Assembly (NCBI GenBank): GCA_001972305.1 | Contig: BDDD01001800.1 | Location: 133,235-197,234 of the forward strand | Reading direction: 5' to 3' | Length of the DNA: 64,000 nucleotides | Source: Cephalotus follicularis | Taxonomy: Eukaryota > Streptophyta > Magnoliopsida > Oxalidales > Cephalotaceae | Shown here: positions 63,346-64,000 of the stretch, piece by piece | Numbering within the stretch: position 1 is the first letter of the stretch | Layout: the number at the start of each line of letters is the position of its first letter | The notes under the pieces: generated by a model | What the model saw: the letters and a program-made list of their open reading frames with translations, nothing else | Told to the model about the DNA's origin: nothing | Databases searched by the model: none | Made by a program: the position numbers and the translations under genes

Positions 63346-64000
63346 TTAAGAAGGATTTTGCATACCTAGCTCCCTTCGCAAAGTGCATAACCTTTCATTG
63401 TCCAGCGACTTTGTGAATATAACTTCAACTTGGTTTAGAGTGTCAATATATTCAAGAAAAATGTCACCTTTTTCAACATGGTCTCTAAGAAAATGATGTC
63501 GAATTTCAATATGCTTAGACTTAGAGTGTTGAACAGGATTTTTACTTAAGTTGATAGCACTAGTATTATCACATTTTATGCAAACATTGCTAATGCTAAT
63601 GCCGAAGTCACAAAGTTGTTGCTTTAGACATAAGACTTGTGCACAACAACTTCCCGCCGCTACATATTCGGTTTCGGTGGTTGAAAGAGCTACACTATTT
63701 TGTTTCTTGGAAAACCAAGACACTAAAGAATTTCGTAGGAATTGGCATGTGCCACTAGTGCTCTTTCTATCAAGCTTGCAACCACCATAGTCGGCATCAG
63801 AAAATGCATGTAAATTAAACAATGAATCATGCGAGTAAAACAATCCTAATAGAGGGGTGTATGCAAGATATCTAAAGATTCGCTTAACCGCAATTAAGTG
63901 AGATTCTTTAGGTGATGATTGTTACCTAGCACATAGACATACACTAAATATTATGTCCGGTCTACTAGCGGTAAGGTAAAGGAGAGATCCTATCATACTT
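63346..64000 (-). pseudogene. E pol end: reverse transcriptase tail and RNase H
   Basis: Entering from the right edge with SLLYLTASRPDIIFSVCLCA, an in-frame TAA near 63924, then ESHLIAVKRIFRYLAYTP and RNase H: HAFSDADYGGCKLDRKSTSG, ALSTTETEYVAAGSCCAQ, NPVQHSKSKHIEIRHHFLRD and VIFTKSLDNERL. These are SIRE-type sequences. It ends at TAG by 63346. Confidence 0.88.

Larger units (their letters stand above)
60009..64000 (-). mobile_element. SIRE-like copia element E, 3' half
   Basis: The 3' LTR is 60009-61135 (1127 bp; minus strand TGTTGGCCTTTGCC...GACTTCCTACA) with the purine tract AAAAAGGGGGAGAT directly adjoining. Then come a non-coding stretch, an extra 375-codon ORF (61812-62939), a short spacer and the end of pol (63346 to the edge). 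LTR length and the ORF between pol and LTR are features of the SIRE/Maximus lineage. The 5' half lies right of the window. It sits in the first intron of the L43-like gene. Confidence 0.87.

Overview
The window is nuclear DNA from a flowering plant, most likely a eudicot. Two host genes with GT-AG introns are recognisable, and most of the rest is nested Ty1/copia, Ty3/gypsy, hAT and small non-autonomous transposons. I cannot name the species. No rRNA, tRNA, CRISPR array or bacterial-style operon is visible.

Main gene: seven exons on the + strand (2335-2595, 3564-3709, 19254-19331, 40502-40631, 41074-41320, 41462-41636, 47581-47692) join in perfect phase into 382 codons plus a stop. They encode the C-terminal half of a cyclic nucleotide-gated channel of the plant CNGC19/CNGC20 type: extracellular loop, pore, S6, C-linker, cyclic-nucleotide-binding domain and IQ motif. 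The N-terminal half lies left of the window. The reading frame is open although introns of 15.5 kb, 21.2 kb and 5.9 kb are filled with transposons, and a 2.5 kb long-terminal-repeat (LTR)-like element begins 28 bp after the stop codon.

Layout, with element names invented here. 1-2003: element B1 inside A1, in the intron upstream of the first visible exon. 4048-7247: A2, carrying a 291 bp TRIM (a miniature LTR retrotransposon, 4648-4938). 7248-11110: C1, cut at its 3' end. 11272-18386: A3, with B2 (15236-17283) inserted in its gag; B2 holds a 132-N assembly gap. 18695-18766: a Mutator-type MITE. 19507-31315: J, containing A4 (20589-31197), which contains a hAT element (about 23869-30095), which contains D1 (24679-27350). 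32220-38337: pieces K, C2, F and G. 42145-46917: element H in the last intron. 47720-50241: D2, a probable solo LTR. 50612-55754: I, a gypsy-type gag-protease element without reverse transcriptase that carries tandem arrays. 55916-56093: a hAT MITE. 58918-59202: a small ORF with an RNase H1 N-terminal (viroplasmin-like) domain. 59545-59624: first coding exon of a mitochondrial ribosomal protein L43-like gene, whose first intron holds a SIRE-like element E from 60009 past the right edge.

The transposon genes are mostly broken by stops and frameshifts. Target-site duplications (TSDs) and LTR pairs let the insertion order be read directly. The most unusual signal is a strand-consistent 10-mer, CAGYCGACTG, recurring dozens of times in two unrelated LTR families (D2 and E). 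A second GTCGAC-centred motif, GGCGTCRACG, recurs in D1, a relative of D2.
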